From Macrostomum hystrix (taxonomy: Eukaryota > Platyhelminthes > Macrostomidae), in NCBI GenBank assembly GCA_950097015.1, contig CATNEN010000025.1, positions 3,945,001-4,009,000 on the forward strand: a DNA stretch of 64,000 nt, read 5' to 3'. The notes under the pieces are model-generated. The model was given only the letters and a program-made list of their open reading frames with translations. It searched no databases and was not told where the DNA came from. Positions 34,301 through 45,407 of this stretch are shown in pieces. Numbering within the stretch: the stretch's first letter is position 1; the number at the start of each line of letters is the position of its first letter. The position numbers and the translations under genes were made by a program.

Positions 34301-37300
34301 GTTCGAGGTCCGGCCGGACGCAGTGGCTAAGGTTGCCACGCAGCAGGGTTTTGAAGCGCCATCGCTGGTACATGCACTGGCCCTGGACTGAACAGTCGGA
34401 CCAGCCGGACCAATCAGAGAACAGGCAGGTCTGATGAATGCAGCTGCGCTGGCAGGACTCTCGCACTGATGGCGGCTGGCCTAGACCCTCAAGGCAATCA
34501 CTGATTGGTCGAGCGTCCCAGCCAATGGTAAGACGCTTGGCGCAAGTCACGTCTGGTTAAAAATAATATTAAAGAAGATTTAAAATTTTGAGTCGACCCA
34601 CAACTTGGGAAGTTATAAGGCTATCTGTTGTGCATACTTCGAATCCTGACTCCGGAGCCGCATGGCCAGTTGGCAACGACCCGCGGTAGTACACAGTCCG
34701 ACCAGTCACCGATTCGCCATTCTAACGACGAATTCTCCTCGGATGTCGCAGCTGTAAGCAGAGCAGCTTCGACAAGGCTTGGCGGCTTGCCAGACTTGGC
34801 CAGGTCCAGCTGGTAGGGCGGGCACTTGGCCGGATTACAGGACTGATTTAGGAAGCGAATCACCAGGGGCCTCTCTGGAATGCCGCAGAATTTGCTGGAA
34901 ACTGTTGGCGTAGCAGTGAGACTAGGAAGAGATGAGACCGGGATCAGGAGATGGGACATTTGTTCAATCAATGAGACTCAGGAGAGATGAGCCAGGTGAG
35001 ATTAGACAAGTGAGATGAGACAGGTGAGATGAGACAGGTGAGATGAGACAGGTGAGATGAGACAGGTGAGATGAGACAGGTGGATGAGACAGGTGGGATG
35101 AGACAGGTGTGATAAGACAGGTGTGATGAGACAGGTGAGATGAGACAGGTGAGATGAGACAGGTGAGATGAGAAACGTGAGATGAGACAGGCGAGATGAG
35201 ACAGGTGAGATTAGACAGGTGGGATGAGACGGCTGCGGCCTGTAGAAAAGTCCGCATCGGTAACGTGCAATTTTTCAGCGAAAATGCTAACCAAAGCCCT
35301 CTATCTCGAGCCTCTCATAGGACTCAAATCTGCAGCCGCCAGCGGGGTCGCACAGCTCTGGGCACAGCCGAATCTGTGATGGCGGCTGCAGATTAACGGC
35401 GCATCTGCGGATTTAAATTAGAATTGTTTTTCAAATCGCATCTCGGCGACTTGCTCTACTCATAGTAGGAAAATTTGATTGTCTTCATATTGGCAGTCTC
35501 ACAGTGTTAGGTTGCCGCCCTGACAAGTCAGCTGCCTCTTCTGCGTCCTGCGTCCAACGCACGGCGGCCAGGGCTCAGCCAGCCAGTGAAACACTGAACA
35601 GCTGATCGGAACCTCGCCACAGACTCTCGTGTCCATCAGGTTGGTTGGGCAGGGCTGGCCGTCTTAGTGTGAGTTATGAAGGGTGCTGAATTTTGCACCA
35701 GAAGATACCCCAGTCCGAGGTTATTGCATCAGAAGATACCCCAGTCCCAGGTTATTGCATCGGAAGATACCCCAGTCCCGGTTGTTGCAACGGAAGATAC
35801 CCCAGTCCCAGGTTGTTGCATCGGAAGACACCCTAGTCCCAGATTATTGGATCGGAAGATACCCCAGTCCAGGTTATTGCATCGGAAGATACCCCAGTCC
35901 AGGTTGTTGCATCGGAAGATACCCCAGTCCCAGGTTGTTGCATCGGAAGACACCCTAGTCCCAGATTATTGGATCGGAAGATACCCCAGTCCCAGGTTAC
36001 TGCATCGGAAGATACCCCAGTCCCAGGTTACTGCATCGGAAGACACCCCAGTCCCAGGTTACTGCATCGGAAGACACCCCAGTCCCAGGTTACTGCATCG
36101 GAAGACACCCCAGTCCCAGGTTACTGCATCGGAAGACACCCCAGTCCCAGGTTACTGCATCGGAAGACACCCCAGTCCCAGGTTGTTGCATCGGAAGACA
36201 CCCCAGTCCCAGGTTACTGCATCGGAAGACACCCCAGTCCCAGGTTACTGCATCGGAAGACACCCCAGTCCCAGGTTGTTGCATCGGAAGACACCCCAGT
36301 CCCAGGTTACTGCATCGGAAGACACCCCAGTCCCAGGTTACTGCATCGGAAGACACCCCAGTCCCAGGTTACTGCATCGGAAGACACCCCAGTCCCAGGT
36401 TACTGCATCGGAAGACACCCCAGTCCCAGGTTACTGCATCGGAAGACACCCCAGTCCCAGGTTACTGCATCGGAAGACACCACAGTCCCAGGTTACTGCA
36501 TCGGAAGACACCCCAGTCCCAGGTTGTTGCATCGGAAGATACCCCAGTCCCAGGTTACTGCATCGGAAGACACCCCAGTCCCAGGTTACTGCATCGGAAG
36601 ACACCCCAGTCCCAGGTTACTGCATCGGAAGACACCCCAGTCCCAGGTTACTGCATCGGAAGACACCCCAGTCCCAGGTTACTGCATCGGAAGACACCCC
36701 AGTCCCAGGTTACTGCATCGGAAGACACCCCAGTCCCAGGTTGTTGCATCGGAAGACACCCCAGTCCCAGGTTACTGCATCGGAAGACACCCCAGTCCCA
36801 GGTTGTTGCATCGGAAGACACCCCAGTCCCAGGTTACTGCATCGGAAGACACCCCAGTCCCAGGTTGTTGCATCGGAAGACACCCCAGTCCCAGGTTGTT
36901 GCATCGGAAGACACCCCAGTCCCAGGTTACTGCATCGGAAGACACCCCAGTCCCAGGTTACTGCATCGGAAGACACCCCAGTCCCAGGTTGTTGCATCGG
37001 AAGACACCCCAGTCCCAGGTTACTGCATCGGAAGACACCCCAGTCCCAGGTTGTTGCATCGGAAGACACCCCAGTCCCAGGTTACTGCATCGGAAGACAC
37101 CCCAGTCCCAGGTTGTTGCATCGGAAGACACCCCAGTCCCAGGTTACTGCATCGGAAGACACCCCAGTCCCAGGTTACTGCATCGGAAGACACCCCAGTC
37201 CCAGGTTGTTGCATCGGAAGACACCCCAGTCCCAGGTTACTGCATCGGAAGACACCCCAGTCCCAGGTTACTGCATCGGAAGACACCCCAGTCCCAGGTT

Positions 37301-39922
37301 ACTGCATCGGAAGACACCCCAGTCCCAGGTTACTGCATCGGAAGACACCCCAGTCCCAGGTTACTGCATCGGAAGACACCCCAGTCCCAGGTTACTGCAT
37401 CGGAAGACACCCCAGTCCCAGGTTACTGCATCGGAAGACACCCCAGTCCCAGGTTACTGCATCGGAAGACACCCCAGTCCCAGGTTACTGCATCGGAAGA
37501 CACCACAGTCCCAGGTTACTGCATCGGAAGACACCCCAGTCCCAGGTTACTGCATCGGAAGACACCCCAGTCCCAGGTTACTGCATCGGAAGACACCCCA
37601 GTCCCAGGTTGTTGCATCGGAAGACACCCCAGTCCCAGGTTGTTGCATCGGAAGACACCCCAGTCCCAGGTTACTGCATCGTAAGACACCCCAGTCCCAG
37701 GTTACTGCATCGGAAGACACCCCAGTCCCAGGTTACTGCATCGGAAGACACCCCAGTCCCAGGTTACTGCATCGGAAGACACCCCAGTCCCAGGTTACTG
37801 CATCGGAAGACACCCCAGTCCCAGGTTACTGCATCGGAAGACACCCCAGTCCCAGGTTACTGAATCGGAAGACACCCCAGTCCCAGGTTACTGCATCAGA
37901 ACAAACTCAAGTGACACTGAGCTATTCTGGAACTCACCTCGCCCAGGGTGAGCCAAAATCCGACGCCACCTGGTGGCAAATGCCTCTAGGCCGCATGTGC
38001 GAGAGCACGGACTCCAGGCCGACCATTCGGACACGACGCAGTCTCCAGGGCAGGGTTTGATGCACGAGACCGCCTCCAATGGCTTCAGGTAGTCTGGTAT
38101 ATAGGCGCAGTCGCTCGGATCGGTAGCCGTCTGAAAATGAAAAGCAGAATAGGTTAGCGGAATATGCCTGACAAAAAATCTATTCTCGAACTATATACTC
38201 GTATATATATTTATTTATGCCACCTTAAAAAGGAGCCCAAAGTCAAGGTGCAGCAACGCACCTGTAACAAATTATCAACGCACGTCCTGTTTCGTTTAGT
38301 CGTTCCAGGCCCGCAGTCGCCACTGCTAGGACGACAGGTCTCCCACGGATTCTCGTTGCTGACCCGCCACACCTGACACTGGGGAACCCGGCATATCTGG
38401 CCCTCCTCCAGGTGGGGACAGGTGTCTCCGTCCAAATTAGCGTTCGGCTCAAGCAGTTGACGTGTGCGCTTAGAGATGCCCTCTGAAAAATGCGGTGCCA
38501 GCTAAGTGCATTATCATCAAGGTCATGCGGATTGCATGCATCAGCTGAGCAGAACTCACCAACAATGACCACGGGCTCTTTTGTGCAACCACCGCCAGCG
38601 CAGGGACTCCACTTCGACCATTCCGACAGTTGACATGAATCGGCAAGCACCGCTTTCGTCGGGCAGGCCACTGTGCAGTCTTCGGCCAGCGTTGACGGCC
38701 GCTCTTCACCGGCGCACAGCCGCAGATCAACTGGCGGGCGGCTGAAAGCAGAGCAGTCGGCACAGTAGACGGCCCGGCGTCGATGTCCACGTCCACAGGA
38801 GCCTGGAACGCTCGACTGGCAGGCCGACCAGGGCGTGGTCAGCCAGCAATATCGTTTGCGCGGGTCAGCGCCATCCGGACATTCGGCAGCCGAGCTCGGC
38901 TCAGACTGGAAGTCGCGAAGCGCAGCAGCAGCCGCAGTCGCCGCAGGATCGTCCGGGCCGAGTCGGTAAGCCAGACGGTGTCTAAAGCGAGTTGCCTGCC
39001 CGTCCCCGCTGTTACAACGCGTGGTCCACGGCGTCCATTCGAACAGCCACTGCGGCCGCAGTTGGCAGGGACGCGTCTCAAGCGATGCCTCCGTCAGGTT
39101 GCAGTCAGCAGCCGGTGCGGGCCTGCCCTGCTGGCCGAGGCACTCGACAGATCTGCTTTGGAAGCCGACGAAGCCGGCGCCGGTGTTGATTGACGACTTC
39201 GAAACTGGCGGCGGCTGGCAAGCACTCCACGTCGAGTAGCGGGTGGTGAAGCGAGGCAGCTGAGCAGCGCATTGCTCGACGTCGGCTAGCGGCCCCGGTC
39301 GCGATTCGGACAGCGCTGGACAAGGTCGGCCGCCGGACGTGGTAGCGCGTTGAACCGCTCTGGTTCGGTACTGCAACTGGCTGTAGCAGTGCGTTGCGGA
39401 CCAGTCGCTCCAGGCGCCCACAACACAGCCGATTGGACAGTCGGGTAGGTGGCAGGTCCGCTCCTGCAGCGGTGGTGCGCCAGCGGCGTGGCAGGCGGTT
39501 TGGTCGGCGATCGGGTCGCCGCGGAACAGGCAGAGTACCCGACGTCGCTGCCGCCCTACGCAGTGGCCGAGGCCGGCGGTGTCGGACTGGCGCTCCGGCA
39601 CCGGTTGGCAAGGACCCCATGCATCAACCAGCCACTGGAGTAGCGTCTCGTCTTTGAAGCAGACTCGGAAGCAGTCCTGACGTATGACGTGGGAGTTTTT
39701 GTGCTTTCAAAGTGAGAATAATTTGCAAGATTTTAGGCCGCAAATGTTTCAGCGCCTGACCTGCTCCGAGGCGGGCACGTAGCCGTAGGTTGCGTAGCAC
39801 GTGTCGGCTCGCTGGCGACCCAGTAGACACTCGACTGTGCGCTCGCGTCGACCGCCGGGACCGCAGCCGTGCAGCCGCTTGCACGGACCCCACTCGCCTG
39901 TGGTCCAGGTGGGGGGTCTCTG
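25391..39922 (-). CDS. THSD7-like transmembrane thrombospondin-repeat protein (15 exons)
   Basis: Exons in transcript order: 39922-39761, 39676-38560, 38482-38262, 38130-37938, 35662-35503, 35404-35292, 34901-34638, 34552-33416, 32913-32563, 32202-31898, 31826-31727, 31283-31083, 26982-26680, 26258-26156, 25757-25391. All junctions are GT..AG and every phase agrees, giving 5097 nt (1698 codons), close to the ~1650 residues of vertebrate THSD7A. Thrombospondin type-1 repeats alternate between W-x-x-W-x-x-C forms (WSAWSPCSRTC, WGPWGGCSATC) and the THSD7 form with a single Trp. After the last repeat comes an EGF-like Cys cluster (CHPPCSVRFAYCNQLGRCQC), a transmembrane helix in exon 14 and a 122-residue tail with a Gln-rich and a strongly acidic part. 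THSD7 proteins act at the cell surface in cell migration and adhesion. The first exon here lacks a signal peptide, so at least one exon lies upstream. Confidence 0.93.
25783..26060. repeat. (GGGAT)n array filling a THSD7-like intron
   Basis: About 55 copies of GGGAT on plus with scattered GGATA variants, inside the 398-bp intron between the transmembrane and tail exons (25758-26155). The coding (minus) strand reads ATCCC. The plus strand has closely spaced G triplets able to form G-quadruplexes. Confidence 0.97.
26305..26600. repeat. 34-bp minisatellite in a THSD7-like intron (~8 copies)
   Basis: The unit contains GGAATCTTCCATAAACTATA followed by CTTTAAAGACAGTT or a CTTGAAGTACAATT variant. 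It occupies most of intron 26259-26679. Confidence 0.95.
27115..28184 (-). mobile_element. 5'-truncated Penelope-like element with 158-bp inverted arms
   Basis: A coding fragment (27288-28058, minus) is flanked by inverted copies of one ~158-bp segment at 27115-27272 and 28025-28184. Each arm carries CTGAAGATGACC, six loop bases, GGTCGAAA, which resembles the core of the hammerhead ribozymes known from Penelope-like elements. Inverted partial copies around a truncated body are common for this retroelement class. It sits in the large intron 26983-31082 of the THSD7-like gene in the same orientation as the gene. Confidence 0.75.
27288..28058 (-). pseudogene. Penelope-like polyprotein, C-terminal fragment with GIY-YIG nuclease
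   Basis: The frame holds the end of the reverse-transcriptase thumb region (VVPFLGLCSMEFGKKVEKFF, then FRTEKIAQFVCRLKSHVP) followed by a GIY-YIG-type endonuclease: GVVYKFHCSV, then SYIGKTKRHLYTRVKEHW. His- and Cys-containing residues follow (INEHLLSCNSCCNKNCC), and then EAMYIKAQKPYLN with the conserved Glu. The catalytic palm of the reverse transcriptase is missing, so the copy is 5'-truncated and cannot replicate. The listed start in the inverted arm is not a natural initiation site. Confidence 0.85.
28185..28732. other. intronic sequence, nothing recognised
   Basis: Part of the large THSD7-like intron between the Penelope-like fragment and the 24-bp array. AT-rich to mixed, with no motif I can support. 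Confidence 0.4.
28733..30615. repeat. 24-bp minisatellite in a THSD7-like intron (~78 copies)
   Basis: Two subfamilies share the core CTGTCACATCCCA. One continues CTGATGCAGAG and dominates the left third; the other continues TTGAGGCAGTG and dominates the rest, interspersed in blocks. The period is a multiple of three, so several frames on both strands stay open for hundreds of codons. These are repeat artefacts within an intron. Confidence 0.97.
31328..31700. repeat. ~17-bp degenerate minisatellite in a THSD7-like intron
   Basis: Variants of GGTCAATTCTAATCTAC recur about 20 times with irregular spacing, including a longer sub-block with GGTCAATGGGTCAATT repeated three times (31530-31635). 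It lies in intron 31284-31726. Confidence 0.9.
32203..32562. repeat. THSD7-like intron carrying four inverted CCATAGAC octamers
   Basis: GTCTATGG at 32232 and 32305, and CCATAGAC at 32387 and 32524, point toward each other in nested pairs. The outer contexts match further: TTGTCTATGGCCAA near 32303 pairs with TTGGCCATAGAC near 32521. The 360-bp intron therefore looks like one or two small foldback elements. The last octamer is 30 bp from the exon boundary. Confidence 0.6.
34965..35235. repeat. 14-bp minisatellite in a THSD7-like intron (~19 copies)
   Basis: The unit on plus is GAGATGAGACAGGT; on the coding strand it is pyrimidine-rich. It occupies most of intron 34902-35291. The word GAGATGAGACA also appears in the complement of the 16-bp array in the TENT5 intron. 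Confidence 0.95.
35698..37905. repeat. 31-bp minisatellite filling a THSD7-like intron (~71 copies)
   Basis: The unit runs GCATCGGAAGACACCCCAGT followed by an 11-base piece ending in TTACT or TTGTT. The array begins about 36 bp from one exon and ends about 32 bp from the other (intron 35663-37937). Because 31 is not a multiple of three, each frame cycles through all three readings every 93 bp. One plus frame stays open for about 790 codons without being a gene. Confidence 0.97.
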
Positions 39923-41389
39923 CTGTAGCATGATTAGTTCTCTAATGTGCTGCATGCTTTGAAGGGTTACTTTTGAAAATCGCAATTTCTACTTAGTGGA
40001 GGAGCAGTATGCGAACTCGGGACCTTGTTGCGAGAATCGGTCGCGTCACCGATCTGCCACTTTGTTCTTCCTGGGTGCGGAATTTCTACTCAAAGGGTCT
40101 GGAGTGTGGTGTCGACTAACACTCACGATGAAATTTATGTTAATCTCGATTTTCGTGTCTTATGGTAAAAGACAAAAATTTTCAACAAACCCGTCGCGTC
40201 TTTTAGCACAAGACATTAATAGTTAATGAGATGGGAGGAATTGTCCGCCTGGTCTGCTTCTAAATTGCTGTGCGGATCGTAAACAAAATAATTAGGTTTG
40301 GGATTTTTTATTGACTACAATTGGAATAAACGTAAGATCCCCTTTGAAAGTTATTGCCGTCTGAAGCTAATGCACCCTCGTAATTTTTCTAGCCGCTAGA
40401 TGAAAGCTGGCAAAAGTTCAATAGACGAAAATTGTACATTTTTCTGTTTTTTTCTGCTATGTACAGCACGGAACATTTCGCCTCGGGTATTCGTCCACTT
40501 TTTGCAGCCTAAAAGAGAGAAAAAATTTTCTCCTCAACATGTCGAGTTCTGCCTGGCTGCACAAACTTTCCGTGGGGAAAAATTGTCCGCTTGGGTTCAA
40601 CGGGCCGGGGCATAATAATAATGGCAGCGGAGGCCAGCAGAGGTCAGAACAAGTGGAAGATGCGGCGGCGACCGCCACCCGTTCGAACAAGCCGCCCTCG
40701 AAAGAATCAATGATTGAGGAAATGGGACTCAGCTCCTCGGGCTCTCCCCTCACTACAGCTGGCTATATCCACTGAACAAGGTCCCTTGGGTGGCCTTTCT
40801 CCGAGGGTGGATGGGAGAGAGGACTGGACTCACCACTCTACATCCCCTCTAACATCGTCGTCAACCAGCAGCCCCTCCCGACATCGCTGATGTGATATGT
40901 TGTGTGAGAACGGCACGTAGACCCTTATATACGATAAATGGCCACCAACCAACCCCCGTGGGGACACCTGCCGCCTGAGCATGTGCCTATCGAATACGGC
41001 CGATGCAACCCCCCACCCACCCACCCCCAGAACATCCCCGAGTTGAAAGAACGAAGACCATGGCGAGGTCAGGGCGATTAGCCTAACTGAATTATGGGAG
41101 CGAGACGAAAGGGACATGGGCACAGCACGCCAGGCGAGATACAATCAAGCAATATGGCCTACAAGAGTTCCTCGCAGAGACACAAACCCCTGGTGCAGAT
41201 GGAGTTATGCCAGCCAAGAAGAGCGTTGCAACACGATCGAATCGAAACTTCTGCAACTGCTGTCAGTCTCACACTAACCCAACCTCACTGTCCCTATCTA
41301 ATATTGTTGTTTGCTAATCTCTATCTCACCATCTACCTTCTGAACAACCTTCTGAACTAATTCTCACCATCTGAACTTCTATCAATTTC
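39923..41389. other. upstream of the THSD7-like exons; no exon supported
   Basis: Probably part of the first long intron. Short frames at 40539-40775 (plus) and 40457-40753 (minus) overlap each other and show no clear exon structure. A CACCCACCCACCC stretch lies near 41013-41028. Confidence 0.3.
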
Positions 41390-41480
41390 ACCCTCTTTCA
41401 GTTTCATCTCACCCTCTCAGTCTTCATCTCACCCTCTCAGTCTCCATCTCACCCTCTCAGTCTCCATCTCACCCTCTCAG
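41390..41480. repeat. 20-bp tandem (4 copies)
   Basis: CAGTCTCCATCTCACCCTCT repeated with slight variation. Confidence 0.85.
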
Positions 41481-41717
41481 TTCATAGCAAAAACTTTAAA
41501 CCAAAAAAGAGTGAGTAAGATCTGGTACTTAACTCAACTTAATATACAGTGGCCCAATAAGTTCACTTTTGGCAAGTGATTATTAAGAAGGCCACCTGAA
41601 TTCTTTCACCTCTCAGTGTGCACTAGACATTTCTGAACAAAAAAATTGCAGATTAGTTTGGAAATAATTTATTACTAACCTGGCTTAAGTGCACAGCTAC
41701 CCACAATGTGCTGCCAG

Positions 41718-41741
41718 CACACACACACACACCCACACACA
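41718..41741. repeat. (CA)n microsatellite
   Basis: An interrupted run of about eleven CA dinucleotides. Confidence 0.9.
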
Positions 41742-41929
41742 AGCTAGCCCTCTTCGTCTCCAAATCTCATGCTTCCATTTATTGAACGGCAATGAAGATG
41801 TTTGCGCTGGGAGAAATAGATTTTTGCTACCGCTATACTCAAACTGTGCTCCAAACTGTACAGTGGCGGCAATGCTTTCCATTTTATTTCTGTCTATGAT
41901 TGAATTGTGCTTTGCTCATAGACAGGACG

Positions 41930-43360
41930 GTGGACAGGAGGCAGTAGATAGCAGGCGGTAGATAGTAGGCAATAGTCAGTAGGTAATTGGCAGTAGGTAA
42001 TAGAAGTAGGCAGTAGGTAGGAGGCAATAGATAGGAGGTGGTAGATAGGTAGAAGTAGATAGGAGCTGGTAGATAGGTGGTAGATAGGTAGAAGTAGATA
42101 GGAGCTGGTAGATAGGAGGTGGTAGATAGGAGCTGGTAGATAGGAGGTGTTAGATAGGAGGTGTTAGATAGAAGGTGTAAGATAGGAGGTGGTAGATAGG
42201 AGGTGTAAGATAGGAGGTGTTAGATAGGAGGTGTAAGATAGGAGGTGGTAGATAGGAGGTGTTAGATAGGAGGCGGTAGATAGGAGATGTTAGATAGGAG
42301 GTGTTAGATAGGAGGTGTAAGATAGGAGGGGGTAGATAGGAGATGTTAGATAGGAGGTGTTAGATAGGAGGTGTTAGATAGGAGGCGGTAGATAGGAGGC
42401 GGTAGATAGGAGGTGGTAGATAGGAGGTGGTAGATAGTAGGTGTTAGATAGGAGGTGTAAGATAGGAGGCGGTAGATAGGAGGTGTTAGATTGGAGGCGG
42501 TAGATAGGAGGTGGTAGATAGTAGGTGTTAGATAGGAGGTGTAAGATAGGAGGCGGTAGATAGGAGGTGTTAGATAGGAGGCGGTAGATAGTAGGTGTTA
42601 GATAGGAGGTGGTAGATAGGCGGCAGTAGATAGGAGGCGGTAGATAGGAGGTGGTAGATAGGAGGTGTTAGATAGGAGGTGTAAGATAGGAGGCGGTAGA
42701 TAGGAGGTGTTAGATAGGAGGCGGTAGATAGGAGATGTTAGATAGGAGGTGTTAGATAGGAGGTGTAAGATAGGAGGGGGTAGATAGGAGATGTTAGATA
42801 GGAGGTGTTAGATAGGAGGTGTTAGATAGGAGGCGGTAGATAGGAGGCGGTAGATAGGAGGTGGTAGATAGGAGGTGGTAGATAGTAGGTGTTAGATAGG
42901 AGGTGTAAGATAGGAGGCGGTAGATAGGAGGTGTTAGATTGGAGGCGGTAGATAGGAGGTGGTAGATAGTAGGTGTTAGATAGGAGGTGTAAGATAGGAG
43001 GCGGTAGATAGGAGGTGTTAGATAGGAGGCGGTAGATAGTAGGTGTTAGATAGGAGGTGGTAGATAGGCGGCAGTAGATAGGAGGCGGTAGATAGGAGGT
43101 GGTAGATAGGAGGTGGTAGATAGGAGGTGGTAGATAGGAGGTGGTAGATAGGAGGTGTTAGATAGGAGGCGGTAGATAGTAGGTGTTAGATAGGAGGTGG
43201 TAGATAGGCGGCAGTAGATAGGAGGCGGTAGATAGGAGGTGGTAGATAGGAGGTGGTAGATAGGAGGTGGTAGATAGGAGGTGGTAGATAGGAGGTGGTA
43301 GATAGAAGAAGGCGGTAGATTGGAGATAGTAGATAGGTGGCAGTAGACAGGAGACAGTAA
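41930..43360. repeat. 14-bp minisatellite with a 448-bp higher-order duplication (~100 copies)
   Basis: The unit is GATAGGAGGTGTTA with variants (GGCGGTA, GGTGTAA, GTAGGTGTTA, GGCGGCAGTA). Rare variants recur at the same spacing: AGGGGGT (42327 and 42775), GATTGGAGG (about 42489 and 42937) and CGGCAG (42621 and 43069) are each exactly 448 bp apart, that is 32 units. CGGCAG recurs once more 140 bp later (10 units). No protein is encoded. Confidence 0.95.
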
Positions 43361-43911
43361 ATTAGACTATAGTCATTTTGAGCTGTCATTTTAAAATAAG
43401 AGTTCAATGAGCAGTGGGGGCCCAGCTTTGAGAAGCGTGAGAAGCATGAGGCAGGTGAGAACTGGAGAGTAGTGTGAGCAATAGTCGATATTGATTGTTG
43501 GCTCGGCCTGTCAGTTTAGCGCCTAGTTACTAATTAACCGTGGCCCTAAAAAGACCTTGAAATTTTGACATGTCGAGTTGGCTGCACTGCTCTATTTACT
43601 GGCTATTCGAGTTGGTCATATTTTTGCCCTGTCCAGTTTCGATTTTTTTCGCCAAAGAAATATGGCCCATAGCTCTGCTTAACAAGGAAACATGTGTTGC
43701 AAAAAAATTCTATCCCTTTGCGGGCCGGAGCTTCGAAATCTGGTTTAAAGTATCCGTGGGTCTGTTTCATTTCTCACTCGTTGTATTCGATCCGCAGTTT
43801 GGAACACATTGTGTATGAATGACACTCCCCTCTGTTCGATAAATGGATTTTTGCCTTCTTCCCGAAAGACAAGGGACGGAACCGAGAGTTTGAGTTATTT
43901 CATCACTGGAG

Positions 43912-44345
43912 AGTGAGTTCGTGAGTACATCAATGAGTCCATTAGTGAGTTCATGAATGAGTTCTTTGAGTGAGTTCATGAGTTGATGAGTGAGTTCATG
44001 AGTTGATGAGTGAGTTCATGAGTTGATGAGTGAGTTCATGAGTTGATGAGTGAATTCATGAGTTGATGAGTGAGTTCATGTGTTGATGAGTGAGTTCATG
44101 AATAAGTTCATAAGTGAGTTCATAAATTGATGAGTGAGTTCATGAGTTTATGATTGCGTTCATGAATGAGTTCATGAGTGATTTCCTAAATGAGTTGATG
44201 AGTGAGTTCATGAGTTGATGAGTGAGTTCATGAGTTGATGAGTGAGTTCATGAGTTGATGAGTGAGTTCATGAATGAGTTCATGATTGAGTTCTTGAGTG
44301 AGTTCATGAGTTGATGAGTGACTTCATGAGACATTTCATGAACCG
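43912..44345. repeat. 20-bp minisatellite (~20 copies)
   Basis: The unit is GAGTGAGTTCATGAGTTGAT with several single-base variants and truncated units. Confidence 0.93.
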
Positions 44346-44384
44346 ATAGGAAAGTGAGTAAGTGAGAAGGCTAGTTACGAGTTT

Positions 44385-44620
44385 CAATTCAAAGGGGTCG
44401 GTGGCAGAGCGGTTATCTCGTAGTGCGCTAGTAACATTGATTTTGAAAAGACTTCAGTGATTCTGCTCAACGATTGTGAGCAGTGTTCCTCTCGCTTTGA
44501 GTTCAAGCGATTCCAATCTTCCTTCAGACTCCGCTGCCGGTAATTAAAGTTTTTATGAAGGCCGACTGGCAGACAAGCCAGGGTGCTCAGCGAGCTGGCA
44601 AAGTGGCACAAACTTCCAGC
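44385..44620 (+). repeat. tRNA-derived SINE with an internal insertion
   Basis: It begins AAAGGGGTCGGTGGCAGAGC and has the A-box TGGCAGAGCGG. The copy on minus at 48760-48893 shares this head. Here about 60-90 bp of unrelated sequence separate the A-box part from the B-box-like GAGTTCAAGCGATTCC. Confidence 0.6.
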
Positions 44621-45091
44621 TACTAATGCGCTTCATCTTGAGAATTTCTTAGAAGGGAGGGGGGCAGCTTCTCTGGCAGTCTCAAATTGCTTCCCGGCAG
44701 TGAGCTCAAATACATGACTCACTTACACAACAAAAGCTTAAGAGAGCCGGCAGTGCTGCTTCAAAACAATTTACCTTCTGTTCTATTTGGACTCAGAGAG
44801 CCATAGCCTCTAGGCTATAGGGAGGGGTCCATCGCTGAGTGCCCACTCGAAATCACGCAGAGAATAACTTATGCTGGCTAATCGAGTTCAACTTCCATAG
44901 AAGTTCCCAAAACTCTAGACCACCGATATTCTACGAGTATATTACCTAGATATGACACCCGAGCATTCGCTAATGTATTCAGCTGCCGTCTTCAAAGCAG
45001 GGGTTTAGACCACAGAACAAGTTGCAAGTTGCATTTATAATATCGCTATATTTCGCTCCTTGCTTTTCTTCGAATTCAAGAGCAGCAGAAG

Positions 45092-45207
45092 CTATAGTCT
45101 ATGGTCCTAACCTAGGGGTTTTCGCGCTGCGGCTTAAAATTGCTGGAGTGACATCTAGGTTATAAAATCTGTGCTTTCAATGTGAGGGTTGGGCTATAGA
45201 CAAAATA
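45092..45207. repeat. short inverted pair of octamer-containing ends
   Basis: CTATAGTCTATGGTCCTAAC near 45092 and GGTTGGGCTATAGACAAAAT near 45188 are imperfect inverses enclosing about 115 bp. The left one contains GTCTATGG exactly, the right one a one-base variant. It resembles a very small foldback element. Confidence 0.45.
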
Positions 45208-45407
45208 TGCCATTAGGTCTCATATATCCTTTTTGCATCCAAATAAGCACTGCGAGCACTCAATTTAAAACCACGTGGCAGAACGCATGCGCTGCAGTCG
45301 CTGCTGCCTCATGTCTGTGGCCAAAAGTGTGGTGAAGGAGCAGCCAATTTAACACTCGGGGCACCAATTTCGTCCTTTTGATTTGCGCTGCTTAACATCT
45401 CGCTGCC

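Noticed and set aside
33385-34434. Arg/Ser-rich plus frames opposite the large THSD7 exon
   Set aside because: Antisense shadows of a GC-rich Cys/Trp-rich coding exon.
35676-38060. Plus frame of about 794 codons with 31-residue periodicity
   Set aside because: It arises from a 31-bp noncoding array in a minus-strand intron. No promoter, splice structure or non-repeat domain is present.
41697-41882. Minus frame with a hydrophobic end as a THSD7 signal-peptide exon
   Set aside because: The hydrophobic part is translated from a CA microsatellite and sits at the C-terminal end of the frame.
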